Part shown: one piece after another, positions 21,095-33,359 of the stretch
How positions within the stretch are numbered: the first letter of the stretch is position 1
Layout: each line of letters opens with the position of its first letter
NCBI GenBank assembly: GCA_029783825.1
Contig: JAREIK010017918.1
Coordinates: forward strand, 1,782,501-1,846,500
Length of the DNA: 64,000 nt
Direction of reading: 5' to 3'
Origin: Sapria himalayana
Taxonomy: Eukaryota; Streptophyta; Magnoliopsida; Malpighiales; Rafflesiaceae
Made by a program: the position numbers and the translations under genes
The notes under the pieces: model-generated
Database searches by the model: none
Seen by the model: only the letters and a program-made list of their open reading frames with translations
Told to the model about the DNA's origin: nothing

Positions 21095-23270
21095 TAGAGG
21101 TGCCAATCAGGTTGTGCAGGGATTGACATGACTCAAATTCTGGTGGCACCGCAAACCATTGTACTGTGCGGCATGAATTAGGTGCTTGAGTCATGTTGTG
21201 CCGGCACGACAACATGGAGGTAGGCCAGACATGACTCGAGGGCTCGGCTTCCTCAGTTGGGTTGTGCTGAGTCGGTCATGGGCCAAGCCGCTCTCGACTT
21301 GGCCATGGCACTGATCAGTGGGGACTAGGCCGTGCTGCAGTGGCCCCTGGCCACTACTCGTGTCCTCTGGCTGGCATTGGCCAGTCATGTAGTGACATGT
21401 GGCCCATGCTTCTATTTCATGCCGGCGTGCCAGGTATGTAAGCCATTCCTGGCATGAAACATGTGTGATAGTTTTGGCATAGTGGACATCAATGCCATAA
21501 ATCCAGGCCACACAAAAAAAATGCTATTGTACAGGTGAAAAATCATGCTTTGTAGCTGGTTATTTGGGCGGAAAGTGATTTCAAGATGTAGTATTGGTGT
21601 TTTGATGTGTAGCTTGGTGTTTTGTGGTGTTGTGGGTGTTAGAAAGCATCTCCATGGGTGCAATTGGAATTTCTGGGGTGATAGAATTATTTTTAACCCT
21701 GAAATTAGGTTTCCTGATTTGGGCAGAATTTCTACCCTCAAATCACTATTTTTTTGGAGCAGTTTTTTTTTTGGCAAAATTACTTGGAATATTTATTGAT
21801 CGAGGAGGTTAAAAATATGGTTATTACTTTTTGAATGTGTTAGGACAAAAAAAATGTGTCATGGATGTCAAAAAGTACTAAAAAAATTGCAACTTGCATG
21901 AAGGCCTGATGCCACTCTAGCATGCCCGGCAGATCCATTTGGCCCGTAGTCGGGTACAACCATGCTTGGCTATGCACTTGCTAGATCGTGCTGGTTTCTG
22001 GGCTAAAAAAAATCTAATTAAAATATTTTGAAACTTTAATTCATTATTTATTGAAAATATAATGCTTAAATGAATTAAAATAAAATAAATAATTAAAAAT
22101 AATTTGACTTTCCGCTAACTAAAAAAAATTATTTAATGAAAAATAATTTATTCTATAATCAAAAGTAGAATATGATACGTACACCCACATTTATAATATA
22201 AGTGGAAGCATAAAATTATAAGTGCAAAATGACATAGCTGACAGAAATTTAAAATAATGAAAATATGATATCGTATGAAAAAAATACAATCAATAATTAC
22301 ATGAGCCATCAATATGTGACCATAGCACTAGCATGGTAGCGCAGATGCAGGGGGTCATCATTATGTAAGTATTTGAAGGTATCTCTATTGGTGACCTCAA
22401 TATCTTCCATTTCCTATGAATCATAATTCGTTAGTAGCTCTTGGGTCCTATCTTGAATGTTCAATATCAAATTTTTCTAGTCTGTCATGCATGTAAGTGT
22501 CTCTATGATGTTTAATCGTGGTTTGATCTCCTATTTAAAATACTATTGGCCGTCACAGAAAAAGTTGGCTTTGATGCTGTACTAGATATCATAGAGGTTA
22601 GTAGATCACTTGTCATGTTAGATATCACGAATACGTAGATTTTCAAAGTAAAATATCTAAATTCTTATCATCATAATTTGATAAGATGGAGCAGAAATTG
22701 GTATTTGAGTATTGATAGCTCGTTCCTATTCGAAAATTAGCTCATCGCTTTCTCAAGGCTAATTGAATGGAGAAGTAAGCATCTTCAAATATGTTGTTCA
22801 TGTTAGTACTCGGAGTCTGACTGTAACTATCATATCTAATGTTGTAATATATAAATAATTTAATTAAATTTTCGCGAATACAACTTTTAGGTCTGTGTTC
22901 ATAGTTCATACAAGTGAATAGTATGTCAAAATATATCTTATTTCTCACTTTAATCTTAAAATACATATAGGTAGCCAAACAATAAATAGATAGAATGGAG
23001 GATTAATATTTTAAATTTATGATTTTCATCTTAACAGTCATGATACTAAATACATGAACTCTATAATTACTAAACATGTTACTAATATTTCGTATGTACT
23101 CAAGTACAATACAAGCTGTTGGAGTGTACATAGACGAACACATGGTCGTGTCATAAATAATTTTTATGAATTTCATAAAAGATATTTTTGCATTATTATC
23201 AAAATCATTATTATCAAAATCTTTATAATGATAAGTGGGGTCTAGATGATGATGAAATATTATATTGGAG
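21095..23270 (-). mobile_element. Broken hAT element, same family, opposite strand
   Basis: At 21095 TAGAGGTGCCAATCAGG resembles the hAT terminus, followed by a GC-rich subterminal block (to about 21440, and again at 21880-21990). The minus strand then carries worn transposase pieces (22330-23245). The inner, right-hand end is missing: no terminus was found beyond 23270. A block at about 21540-21840 of different composition interrupts the GC-rich end. Confidence 0.7.
22330..23245 (-). pseudogene. hAT transposase remnant
   Basis: Minus-strand pieces align with residues of the intact transposase at 12074-14197. 23090-23200 reads FMKFIKIIYDTTMCSSMYTP (compare residues 407-426). 22742-22978 covers about residues 480-555, including the 'LFIYYNIRYD' segment. 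22330-22700 covers the dimerisation region in broken frames. No complete catalytic set remains. Confidence 0.8.
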
Positions 23271-23339
23271 AATATATAATCTCTTTTATACTATAATATA
23301 ACAATACATAGGTTTTTGATAGAAATATTTTGTAGAAGA

Positions 23340-24340
23340 CTATTGACTCAATAAAGACAAATATGATGAATTAGAAGAAAAACTTTGGAGTTATGATACC
23401 GATGAAGATGAGAAATATGAAAAAAAAGTATTTTGAAATTGTGAAATTAAGGAAATAAAAGAAGATGAATACTATAAGTTTGTAATATTCTTCCAAGTGA
23501 TGATCTCGGAAAAAAGTTATGTTAGCAACTCTAAAGAAGCTAAAGGAACAATGAAGAAATAAAAGATTGATACAAAGATCATGGAGGAGCAAATTGAAGA
23601 CAATATCATGGCTATGCACAACGTCATGGTTTTGGTGTTATGAAATAAAAATCACCAAGGAAAGCTTACAAACAAATCCATAGCCATGCATAGTTCCTTA
23701 ACGTTAGTGTTATATAATGAAAATATCTAAGAAAAGCTTGAATACAAAGCCGCATCTATGCCTAGGACTATGACTTTAGGGATACAAAATAAATTAGCCC
23801 ATTAGAAGCCTAAAAAAAGCTATGGCTATGCATAGTTCCATGAATTGAAAGTTATAGAATGTAAAGAACATGAAAAAGCTTCAAGAACAAGCCAAAGTTT
23901 CCTTTACAGTATGACTTTGGGGATCCAAAAAGAAATGGGAAAGGAAAAGCTAAAAGGAAAAATCATATTTGTACTTATTGCCATGACTTTGATGATCTGT
24001 GAAGAAAAGGGACAAGCTAGTAGTAGTACATGAGAAGAAGTCACAACATTTATAAAATCATGACATTTAACAAAGAAAAGGTACAAGGAACAAGTATAGT
24101 TGAAGTAAGATTGAAGGAAGAAACTAACAAGAAAACTAAAATTATTATTCTGAGAAGCTAGCATGAACATCAAAAATCATAGATAGAGGAATAGTGGTTT
24201 TGATGGTATACCTATATAGATTAAAAGAAGTACTGCTTGGAAGATAACCAAATAATTTTTTTTCTGCATGTTTGATATTATAAACATTTATATCAATTAG
24301 ATAAATGAATGTACACATCAAATGACCCACTAGTATAATT
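23340..24340 (+). pseudogene. Athila-family gag-like 3' segment with 72-bp repeats
   Basis: The + strand has an acidic start (GATGAAGATGAGAAATATG near 23401) and then about six units of roughly 72 bp (starts near 23608, 23679, 23751, 23820, 23892, 23964). The units share CATG(A/G)C(T/A)TTG-like cores, which resemble words near 3790-4060 and 50200-50400 in the gag regions of the Athila-like copies. No intact frame beyond 62 codons. Assignment to the family is by this shared repeat, so it is tentative. Confidence 0.45.
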
Positions 24341-25484
24341 AAGGAACTCAAATCCTACCAATACTATCAATTTGTCCATTTGAGGTTCTTCTATTATTTT
24401 TAGACCTATGACACTCAAAACTAATTCTAAAATTGTTATAGATGTTTAAGAATTTTTTTAGAGGGATAAGTTGTTTTTTGGGGTGAGTAATTATTTTATT
24501 ATGAGAGTTTATTTAGTATTCGAGTTACCAAACATTCTTATATATTGTAATAGTTTATGATGATGTGTAAGCATGGAAAAAAGAAATTATAGATTAATTC
24601 TATGAATATTCATGAACTTGATAGATTTTCGAAGGTGATTAGCTAATTAGATAGATTATAGAGTCTTGCATAATTTTACTATCTATTTTTGGTTAAAATT
24701 CTACCTAATTTGTCTTTAAAATTTTGTACATCACGACTCTACCAACTTATTAGTATAATTCTTCCATTATGTGATACATTCTTTGTAGTTGTGATATTAT
24801 TATGGAGTCATAGTCATACTTATCTTATAAAATTTATATGATTGTGTTATTAATTTTATGTTACAGCAACCAAGGATCACACTAGTGCTAAAGGTCATGA
24901 CTAATTCCAAGTGTCATGACTTTATATTTAATATGACTCGATAGTATCAAGTTAGATCCATGGCCAATTTAAAAAGCCACAATGTTTGAGCTATAAAAAA
25001 TTATGAAGCCAAAACTACTTAGGAAAATGCCACAATAATTATTTTGTATTGTGACTTTTGAGATACTAAATATTATAGAAGATATTACTTAAGTATGACC
25101 ATTTCCAAGGTCATGACTCTTGTCCTCACAAGAAGGTAGAGCCATAAATTTTAAATGCATTTAATTTTCCAGTACTACCATATCCTTGTAGTACCACAAT
25201 GACATGATATATGAGAGAAGTGAACACTAGTGCCCTGCCACTCATATCACCACCGACACTTGAGACATACAAGAAATAAATTTTGTTCCATGATTATTTC
25301 CTAGTGTTATGTCCCTAGGATAAATAAGATAGACCATAGTTCCATAATTATTTCCTATTGTCACGATCAAGAGAGATGGTTGCTAATGTCATGACTATTT
25401 CAGAGGGTCATGCCCCCTTATGAAAAATATGAAGGATGCATGAAGCCATAACCACTTCACACTACCACAATTTTATATTAGAAA

Positions 25485-26384
25485 GATATTAAGCACAAGT
25501 TGTGGTCATTACCTACCACTGTGACTTTATATTATAAAAAGATTATGATACATTCTAAAGTTATGACTAAATTTTAAAGTCATAACCCTAAGATCAAGAG
25601 ATAAAGTCCAAAGTTATGACTTTATTCTAAAAGCAATGACTTCCTACTTAGAGTAATATAGAATTACCTGAGTATATAAGTAAAACATAGAGATATTCAG
25701 AAAAATCTCATTTTTCTTTTCTCTCCATGCAAGAAGAAAAGTCATGATACAACTACCACCTTTATGGGTGAATGTTAAACTCCCTAGAAGTTCCAAAAGC
25801 AAGCAAGGGATGAAATATTTAATATAATTTCTAGAGTTAAGGGGAGTGGCTCTTAGCTTCCCCTCTCTAGGATAAATTCATAATTTTTACCAAAGTAACA
25901 TATAATTTAGGATTTGTATAAATTGATTTATGTGATATTAAGCACAAGTTGTGGTCATCGCTTAACACCCTGACTTTATATTGTAGAAAGATTAGAATAC
26001 ATTCTAGAGTTGCGACTATTCTTTAGATTCATAACCCTTTGCTCAAGAGATAAATTTCAAAGTTATGACTTTCTTTTAAAAGCAAAGACTTCTTACTTAG
26101 AGTAATATATAATTGCCTGAGTATATAAGTAAAACATAAAGAAATTCAAAAAAATCTCTTTCTTCTCTTCTCTCCATGCAACAAGCAAAGTCATGATATA
26201 ACTAACAAACTTTATGGGTGAATATTATACTTCCTAGAAGTTCTACAAGCAAGCAAGAGATACAATATTTAATATAATCCCTAGAGTTAGGTGGAGTGGA
26301 TCTCAGCTCTTCATCTCTAGGGTAAATTCATAAATTTTTAACAAAATAACAAATAATTTAGGATTTGTATAAATTGATTTGTGT
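25485..26384. repeat. 450-bp tandem duplication in the LTR
   Basis: 25485-25933 and 25934-26384 are the same sequence with moderate divergence. Both begin GATATTAAGCACAAGTTGTGG and end near GGATTTGTATAAATTGATTT. Copies I and III do not show the second unit. It is consistent with unequal exchange or slippage at the shared GATAT. Confidence 0.9.
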
Positions 26385-28019
26385 GATATGACAATGATTT
26401 TTTTATAAATGAATGTGCTTAATGTACATTATGTTATGGGATATTGATGCATGAGTAATTAAATACAAATTGAACTAGGATTTTGACTATTGGTGGATTT
26501 GTGCAAGATTATTATGGTAAATAATAATAGATAAATCATGAGGTTCACACACGTATGGTATGAAAAAAGTAATAGCCCTTTTGACTATGATACATAAGAT
26601 AAACCAAAATTTGGGTATGTTAATCATTGCTAGTATTATACTTATGAAGCCAAAAGTATGAATACTTTTATATGCCAATCTATTATATATATTTTAAATG
26701 AATTAGTTCTCAAATGGGATAGATGATATATAAAATATTTTTCTAATAGTTTCATCGTTAATATGGGAGTTACATCATCACTGAGGAGGATAGTGATAGA
26801 CATTTCTCGAGACATATAGAGTATGTAGTGACTCACAAGGTGGTGACAACTCTTATGAATTACTTACACTCATATGATTCCTACTAGTAAACTATGAGGG
26901 AAGCATACATTAACTATGCAAGTATGTCACTTATGAAGTTAAAAGTACAAATTCTTACAAATCATGTCAATCCTTATTCTTTATGATACTTGTGGCCGGA
27001 GAATAAGACTATTCATATTAAGCAACCATTAAGGATAGTTGATGAATTTGCTTAAAAGGTTTATGATTGTGAATGACTCTCATATTAAAATTATTTATTA
27101 TATCAGTGGCAATGTACCAATGGAATAGCTATGAGGAAACCACCCTTGATATATACTCAATGATAATACATATTTTGTATGTCATTAGGGTAAGAAGTCA
27201 TTGTAGAACACCCCAACCCTTTGTTCTATCTTCACATATAATATAAGTTGAGCTAATTTAAATATACATCACATATATTAAATGAATAAATCCATAGACC
27301 CAAGATTGATTAATAATTTAAATATCTATTTTACTAGAATGAGTTATTTTACTATTGAATTACTGAACTATTGATATAATTTATGTGGGATCAATACCTA
27401 TATAAAAATCATTACTACTTATATGACTCATACACTTGTAGATCTCTCTTAAAGAGATACTCATATTTATTAGCTTTTGGAATATCACATAACCAATAAA
27501 ATTAGGTAGCATAATAAAATCATAATAAGTCACGAACTTAAACCTAAAGTCATAACATCTAGATTGAAGAGCTGCACATTAGCTCAATGGGGCCTTGATA
27601 TTTTCATTAAAAAAAAGCTATTGAAGGGGGATTCAAAATTCATAATAAAATCAATACCTAAAGTCAACCTTAATGATATAAATACAAGATTTAGATATTT
27701 TTATAAAAAAAAGAAGGGGGATTCAAAATTCAAGGCCAGAGACATGCAAACTCTAAGACAACTTAATCTCCATCCTAATTAGAGAAAATTTTGAGCTGAA
27801 ACAAAGTAAAGAGTGATTAATAATTGAATTTGAGACAAATCATCATGCTGACTACTATCATTGGGAACCCTTGATATGATGAGATGAAGTACCAAACATA
27901 TATTCTTTTCTAATATTAGGCTAAATAGGGAGCTAGGGTTAGTTTATATATATATATGACTCATAAATTTAATTTATATATAATTATTTGTACCAAATAT
28001 ATATGACTCATAAGTTTAA

Positions 28020-28036
28020 TACATACATACATACAT

Positions 28037-28100
<64 letters not shown>

Positions 28101-28120
28101 TTATTTATTTATTTATTTAT
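28020..28120. repeat. Compound microsatellite ACAT/AT/TTTA
   Basis: ACAT repeats (about 28023-28040), then more than 20 AT dinucleotides, then about seven TTTA units. Shorter AT runs precede it at 27949-27957. Confidence 0.95.
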
Positions 28121-29131
28121 GATGATTATATTTGTATGATATTTATTATAGAAATATTATGTTTTGAATATTGATAGATATGGATATTAGTTAAAACAGA
28201 GATATATGGTTCCACTCTAACATAAATTTATGTGTGTTAGTCATAGTAGTTTTTCTTTAAAAATAAACTTATATGTGAAAATTCTAGAAGAATGAGTTTT
28301 CAAATAATGTGAGAATTATATATAATATCTAACCTGGGGGTTTCACCATAGTATGAGAGTAATATATTGGTTATGATGAATGATACTAAAAAAGTTATTG
28401 ACTCATGTAATTGGAGGTATTTCATAAGGTGGTAATAGCTCTGTGAATTGATTCTTCTTTAATGACTTTTATAGATAATATTAATGAGAAGATGTATGTT
28501 AATTGACATAAGTATGATGCTCACGAAGCCAAAAGCTAAGATACTATTACTACTCCATTATTTCATCTATTATGACCATTGAAGTTGAAGAATAAAAATG
28601 TATATTCAAATTAGTAGTAAAAGGTAGCTAACATATTATCTAAAAAGAGAAAGTGTGAATGACTCACAAATAATATAAGTTTGGTTTTGGTGGTTAAATA
28701 CCAAAGGCATAACTACAAGGGGACCTTCATTAGTAGTGGTAGTCCAAGTTACTAACCTTGTATGCCAAGGTGCAAAAATGACAAATCCACATCAATATGC
28801 TCTTCATCTAAACATTGAGCATAATATTGTCCTAATTTTAAATAAATCTCAGAATGCACAAGGAAGTAATTCAACCCTAAAAAATAATTATCTAAATGAG
28901 ACCAAAATTTATTTTCTCAACTCAAATAATAGTTAATTTACTATTAGTTAATGAAACTTTTCATATAATCCCGGTAGCATCAAAATCTAGTCTTTCATCC
29001 ACTTCACTATATACTTGTATGACTCACATACTCGTGAATCTCCATTGGATGAAATCAATTTCCTAACTAGATTTTGGGGATATGTCATAAATAATAAGTT
29101 TTAGCATTATAACAAAGTCATAATATGTTTT

Positions 29132-29149
29132 TAGCAATATTATCGAGGA
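29132..29149 (+). other. Degenerate tRNA-Asp-type primer-binding site, copy II
   Basis: TAGCAATATTATCGAGGA matches TGGCGCCGTTGCCGGGGA with one transversion and several G-to-A or C-to-T changes. It lies about 150 bp before the gag-like region, as in copy I. Confidence 0.6.
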
Positions 29150-29279
29150 TTATTTTTATCTTATTTAGTCAACTTGAGTTAACATAACTATCTTTTCATA
29201 ATGATAGTTTAATTTTTAGTTGAATGGATAACTTGTTTTACTAAGTATTTGTTTTGTGTTTATGTTTTTTTTTTCTTTA

Positions 29280-30830
29280 TTTTTGTTTTGTTACAACCAC
29301 ATCTTATGAACCAAAGATATGGAATTGAGCTAACAGCTTTAAATTCAAAAATTGAGAGAACAAAAAGAAACATATTGAGATAGAGAGTTGAAACAAATAG
29401 TATGAAGGATGATAGCAATAATTAAAAAACCAAGTGAGTATAGAACTAGCTATCCAATAGCTCACTCCTCACCAAACCTTAGAAGACTATTAGAGGCTAA
29501 CAATGATGGAAAGTTACGCTGGGATTTAGATGCAACTAATAAATTCTAATTATTTTGAGATGTAGCTAAGTGTCAAAGCCATAGTGCAACAACATTAGTA
29601 TAGTATATGATTTTCATAAGACTAATATAGTTATATTGTGACATTCTCGGAGTTTATGTGACCTCATCAAGATGAATGTAGTTAGCCTAGATGTGATAAA
29701 GTACAAACTTATCTCATTTTCTTAGAGAGACACTGCTAGAAGATGGTTTCAGTGCTTATCTAGAGGATCCATTGAGAGTTGGGACAAACTTATGCAAGCA
29801 TTCCTCTAAGTTCTTCTCACCTCAAATTATTTCTTAGTTGAGTTGAGTTATAAATCAATTTAGACAAGAGGAGCAAAAGATAATATATAATACTTGGGAA
29901 AAATTCAAATTTTATTGAGGAGTTCCCACAACATGAATTTGAATTGTGGCTCTAATCCTAGACCTTCTACAATGGTTTGAAATACTTGATGAGGTACATA
30001 ATTGGTGTAGTCTTAAGTGGTTATATCATGAATAAGTTACTCAAGGAGAACCTTTTCTTATTTAAAGAGTTAGTTAAGAATAGTAATCAAACTCTATATG
30101 AAAGAGTATTTGGAAGAAAGGAAGTTGGAGTAATGGAGTTGGATGAATAAAAGATGATGGAAGCTAAGTTTTGTGTTTTTTAGCAAATTTGGAGCCCAAA
30201 ATGACGAAAGGCCTAGTATGATAAAAATAGATATTTTGCAATAACAAGAAGCATCCAATTTTAACCTTATTTATCAAATTGAGGAAGCTAATATTTTATA
30301 GAATAGAGAGTACATGTTCTGACCCAACAATAATATGACCCTATACATTATCATCCACATGTGAGAAATCATGAAAGTTTATCAAACCGAGGTCATGGGA
30401 ATGTGTAGTAGAATATGTAATAATATCAAAAAATATTGTGAGCAACTTAACTAAATATCAAATTCAAGGAGCTTTGAGTTCTAATTACAATCACCCAAAT
30501 GGAGTATAAAAGAAATTGTTTGAAGATGGCATTATGCTACTCACAGAGAGAAAGAGGAGGAATGATGCATATGAAAATTATATGGAATGAATGGAAATAA
30601 AGTTTGATCACTTGAATGCAAAGATGTAGATCATTGAGAATCAACTTGGGCAACTAACACTTACAATAAAAGAGAAAAGTATCAATAGATTATCAAGTAA
30701 TACCAATCCTAATCTAAAGGGATCAAAGTCCATAATATTTAGGATTGATATGATTACAATGAAGGAGAAATGTTCATATTATAAAGTGTGAAGGAGTGTC
30801 CCCAAGTAAATGAATGGTGTAGGCAATGAG
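29280..30830 (+). pseudogene. Athila-like gag remnant, copy II
   Basis: Broken frames read as an Athila/Tat-type gag: FYNGLKYLMRYIIG near 29945, then a helix ending LFKELVKNSNQT. Near 30640-30720 come IIENQLGQLTLTIKEK and LSSNTNPN, the C-terminal gag region. It aligns with 2280-3700 in copy I. Protease and pol do not follow; the sequence runs into the direct-repeat block at 31085. Confidence 0.75.
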
Positions 30831-31084
30831 ACACTTCACCTACCATGCCTGCTATACCCCACCTACCACATCTACCAGACACACCTATCACATTTCAATC
30901 TTTATAGAGCTTTGATTCACAACCTTATTCAATAAATTGTAGAGTAGTATGTAATAGATAACATGATCATGCACACTACTATATCAAGAGATTGAGTCCT
31001 AAAAAAATATTAGTAAAACTAAACGAATCAAGAAACAAGTTCAAAAAATACACAAAAATGTAGCAACTAATAAATTAACAGAAG

Positions 31085-31640
31085 TTAAAAAAGACAACCA
31101 TGGTACACTAATTTGATTATTAATATCAAATTTATTTATAGCAAAAATATAAAGAAAACAAGCCATAAATGCCCCATGTATTCTTATTGATAACAGATTC
31201 ATCATGGTTCATCATCTTCAATATTTCTTACTTTCCAATATCATGTGTAGTAAGCCCAACATTGAAATTTAAAAATGTTTTCATAATTTGTCCCACAAAA
31301 TAATAATATTTTTTTAATTGAATATCTATTCTTTATTGTGACATTGCTCAATGATATTTAGGGCTGGTATTGAAGTTCTTGCCATAAAACAAATTGGACA
31401 ATAAATTTTTTTTGACCACTAGAGATATTGCTATATCTTTAAAGAAAGGAGGTGACATTAGTCCAATATTTATTGAAAGCATTAGGTTCATGTATGCTAA
31501 ATAAATAATATATTTCACTTAATCAAGTAAGTAAACAAGGTTAAACTTCATAACCCGCTACAAAATAAAAATAAGCTTTAAAGAATTCAAGTTATACTCA
31601 ATGCCACAATAATCTAATTATCTGACTTGAATATATAACT
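31085..31640 (+). repeat. Direct-repeat block, left copy
   Basis: About 550 bp repeated at 40845-41365. Both copies contain AAAAAAGACAACCATGGTAC, AAATGCCCC and ACTCAATGCCACAATAATC. The frames are broken. One reading hints at a retroelement protease-like segment (ILIDN), too weak to name. In this copy the block runs directly into the family X LTR start at 31641. Confidence 0.85.
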
Positions 31641-31679
31641 GTTGGGTATGCTCAAATTGGGTAGATTAGTTTAATTTTT
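31641..31679 (+). mobile_element. Family X LTR, left part before the Tekay/Del insertion
   Basis: TGTTGGGTATGCTCAAATTG starts here and matches the LTR starts at about 42493 and 47935. It is cut after 39 bp by the gypsy element and resumes at 39617. Confidence 0.65.
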
Positions 31680-33240
31680 TGTGACACCCCATTTCCGTGG
31701 GTGGTCTCATTCATTCAATCACACAATACAATGTACAATAAAATAAAAATTTCTCAAAAGTACAATATATTTTTTTTCTTTTACATTTGCTCAGCGGAAG
31801 AAAGAAAACACAGAATAGATTATTTAAGCCACAACTGGTTTTCCTTCACATGTGTGATCCCGTATGTGGATCTGTCATCTGTCTTGGACCCGTACCTAAA
31901 GAGGAGTCACACAACGAAGTGAGCAAAACTCAGTAGGGTAAACTTTTTCAGAGTTACTCCCTACCTAAGCGCACGTAAAACATCATGAATATACATTAAC
32001 ACCCATTCAAGGACAATATTTATATGAATGTAATTATGGATGAAATGTTTATATGCCCATATTCCTGAGTCTCAATGACTCCCTTACACATGCCGAAGCC
32101 AAGTGTGATATATTATATCTCTGGATATGTAAATGTATATGTGTGTGTGTGTGTGTCAATAAAAATATTTATTTTCTTGGAATTATTCCGAAAAATATGG
32201 ACATCCTCTGGAAAACATATTGGACGTTTATCCGAATAAAATATGATTTTCTTGAATTTACTCCGAGAAATAAATACCACCGTAACTTTACTGGACGTTG
32301 TCCCAATTCGAGTTCGCTAAATACCATCCATATACTTTATATATATATATATATATCATGCACCCACCCACGTATATGGAAAGTTTCCATGCATATGAAA
32401 TACAATTATGTCATTTCCAATTTAACCTATGTTTCAGACATAATTATAACAATCCAAATCCAATTCGTCATGCACTAATAATTTCTAACGAAATACCAAA
32501 ACTTTGCACCAATTAATTACTTCCAATAAATTTTCCAACAATTCGACTTGAAATATAAAACATGATCATTTCAAGCCATTAAATAGAAAGAAATTTTGAC
32601 AAGAGAAAACTGCTACCTTCTAGAAAATTTTACCGAAAATTTTTAAATTTGATATCAGTGTGAAGATCTCGTCGTGTAGAGTAACTTTAGTTCTTGGACT
32701 ACTTTATTCCGATTCCAAAATAATCCGTTATGATTGATTGAAAATTAACGGATTTTTTTTCTCTACACTGTCTCTCTCTCCCTCCGCCCTCCGGCTCCGA
32801 ATTTTTCCAGCTTCTCCCATTTTTGTGGATTCCTGACGTTTTTCTTTTTTTTTATATATTTTTTTATTCATTTATTATTATTAAGTAATAATATAATTAC
32901 TTTTTTTAACACTTGTACAGCCAGCGTACAGGCCCGCACAGGTGCTGCCACGTGCGGATGATGTGGCGTGGTCTTTTGGTTACAAGAAATTTTTTTTTCA
33001 TAAATATTCTAATAATTATTAAATAAATAAAAATATAACTAAATTCTGACTTTCTCAAAATTTAACGAAATTTGACACCGTATCTATATTTTCCAATACG
33101 AATTCAATAATGACATCCATTTTATCAATATAGCCCTAAAATTTTCAGGTTATTTTCTCTTATTACAAATTACTATTTTGCCCATTTTTCCAGAAATCAA
33201 ATTATGTTAGTTATTTATCTTTTTTTTTCGAGATTTCACA
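31680..33240 (-). repeat. Tekay/Del 3' LTR
   Basis: On the + strand it starts TGTGACACCCC and ends GAGATTTCACA, giving TG...CA on either strand. It is 1561 bp and aligns almost throughout with 38133-39616. It holds a GT run at 32140-32156 and an AT run near 32338-32358. The frames 31701-31922 and 32053-32478 recur in the other LTR only because the LTRs are copies; they are not genes. Confidence 0.92.
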
Positions 33241-33262
33241 TTCTCTCCTCCTTAAAAAATTT
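33241..33262 (-). other. Polypurine tract of the Tekay/Del element
   Basis: On the minus strand AAGGAGGAGAGAA lies directly before the LTR start TGTGAAATC. This is the usual second-strand primer position. Confidence 0.8.
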
Positions 33263-33359
33263 CAACCCAAAATTCCCACAATTACACCTTTACACTTATA
33301 AACATATTGTAAAGTTAAATAATTTTTTTAAATTACTAAATTACATACCTTAATTTTCA

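Larger units (their letters stand above)
24400..29131 (+). mobile_element. Athila-like gypsy LTR, copy II, enlarged
   Basis: Aligns with 420-2065 over several blocks (for example 26380-26640 with 900-1160) and precedes a primer-binding site at 29132. It is about 4.7 kb because it holds a 450-bp tandem duplication (25485-26384), a microsatellite block (28020-28110) and probably other insertions. GTCATGAC occurs at 24894, 24913, 25110 and 25388. The left edge is uncertain. The frame 27564-27782 (72 codons) has no family signature; it contains a short duplicated GGGGGATTCAAAATTCA word. Confidence 0.55.

Noticed and set aside
23608..24033. CRISPR-like array
   Set aside because: Units are diverged throughout with no constant repeat and unique spacer, and the host is a plant.
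31085..31640. Naming the direct-repeat block as a specific retroelement protease
   Set aside because: One weak ILIDN word in broken frames; not enough to assign a family.
32053..32478. 141-codon frame repeated at 38511-38936
   Set aside because: Duplicated only because the two LTRs are copies; it includes microsatellite translation and matches no known LTR protein.
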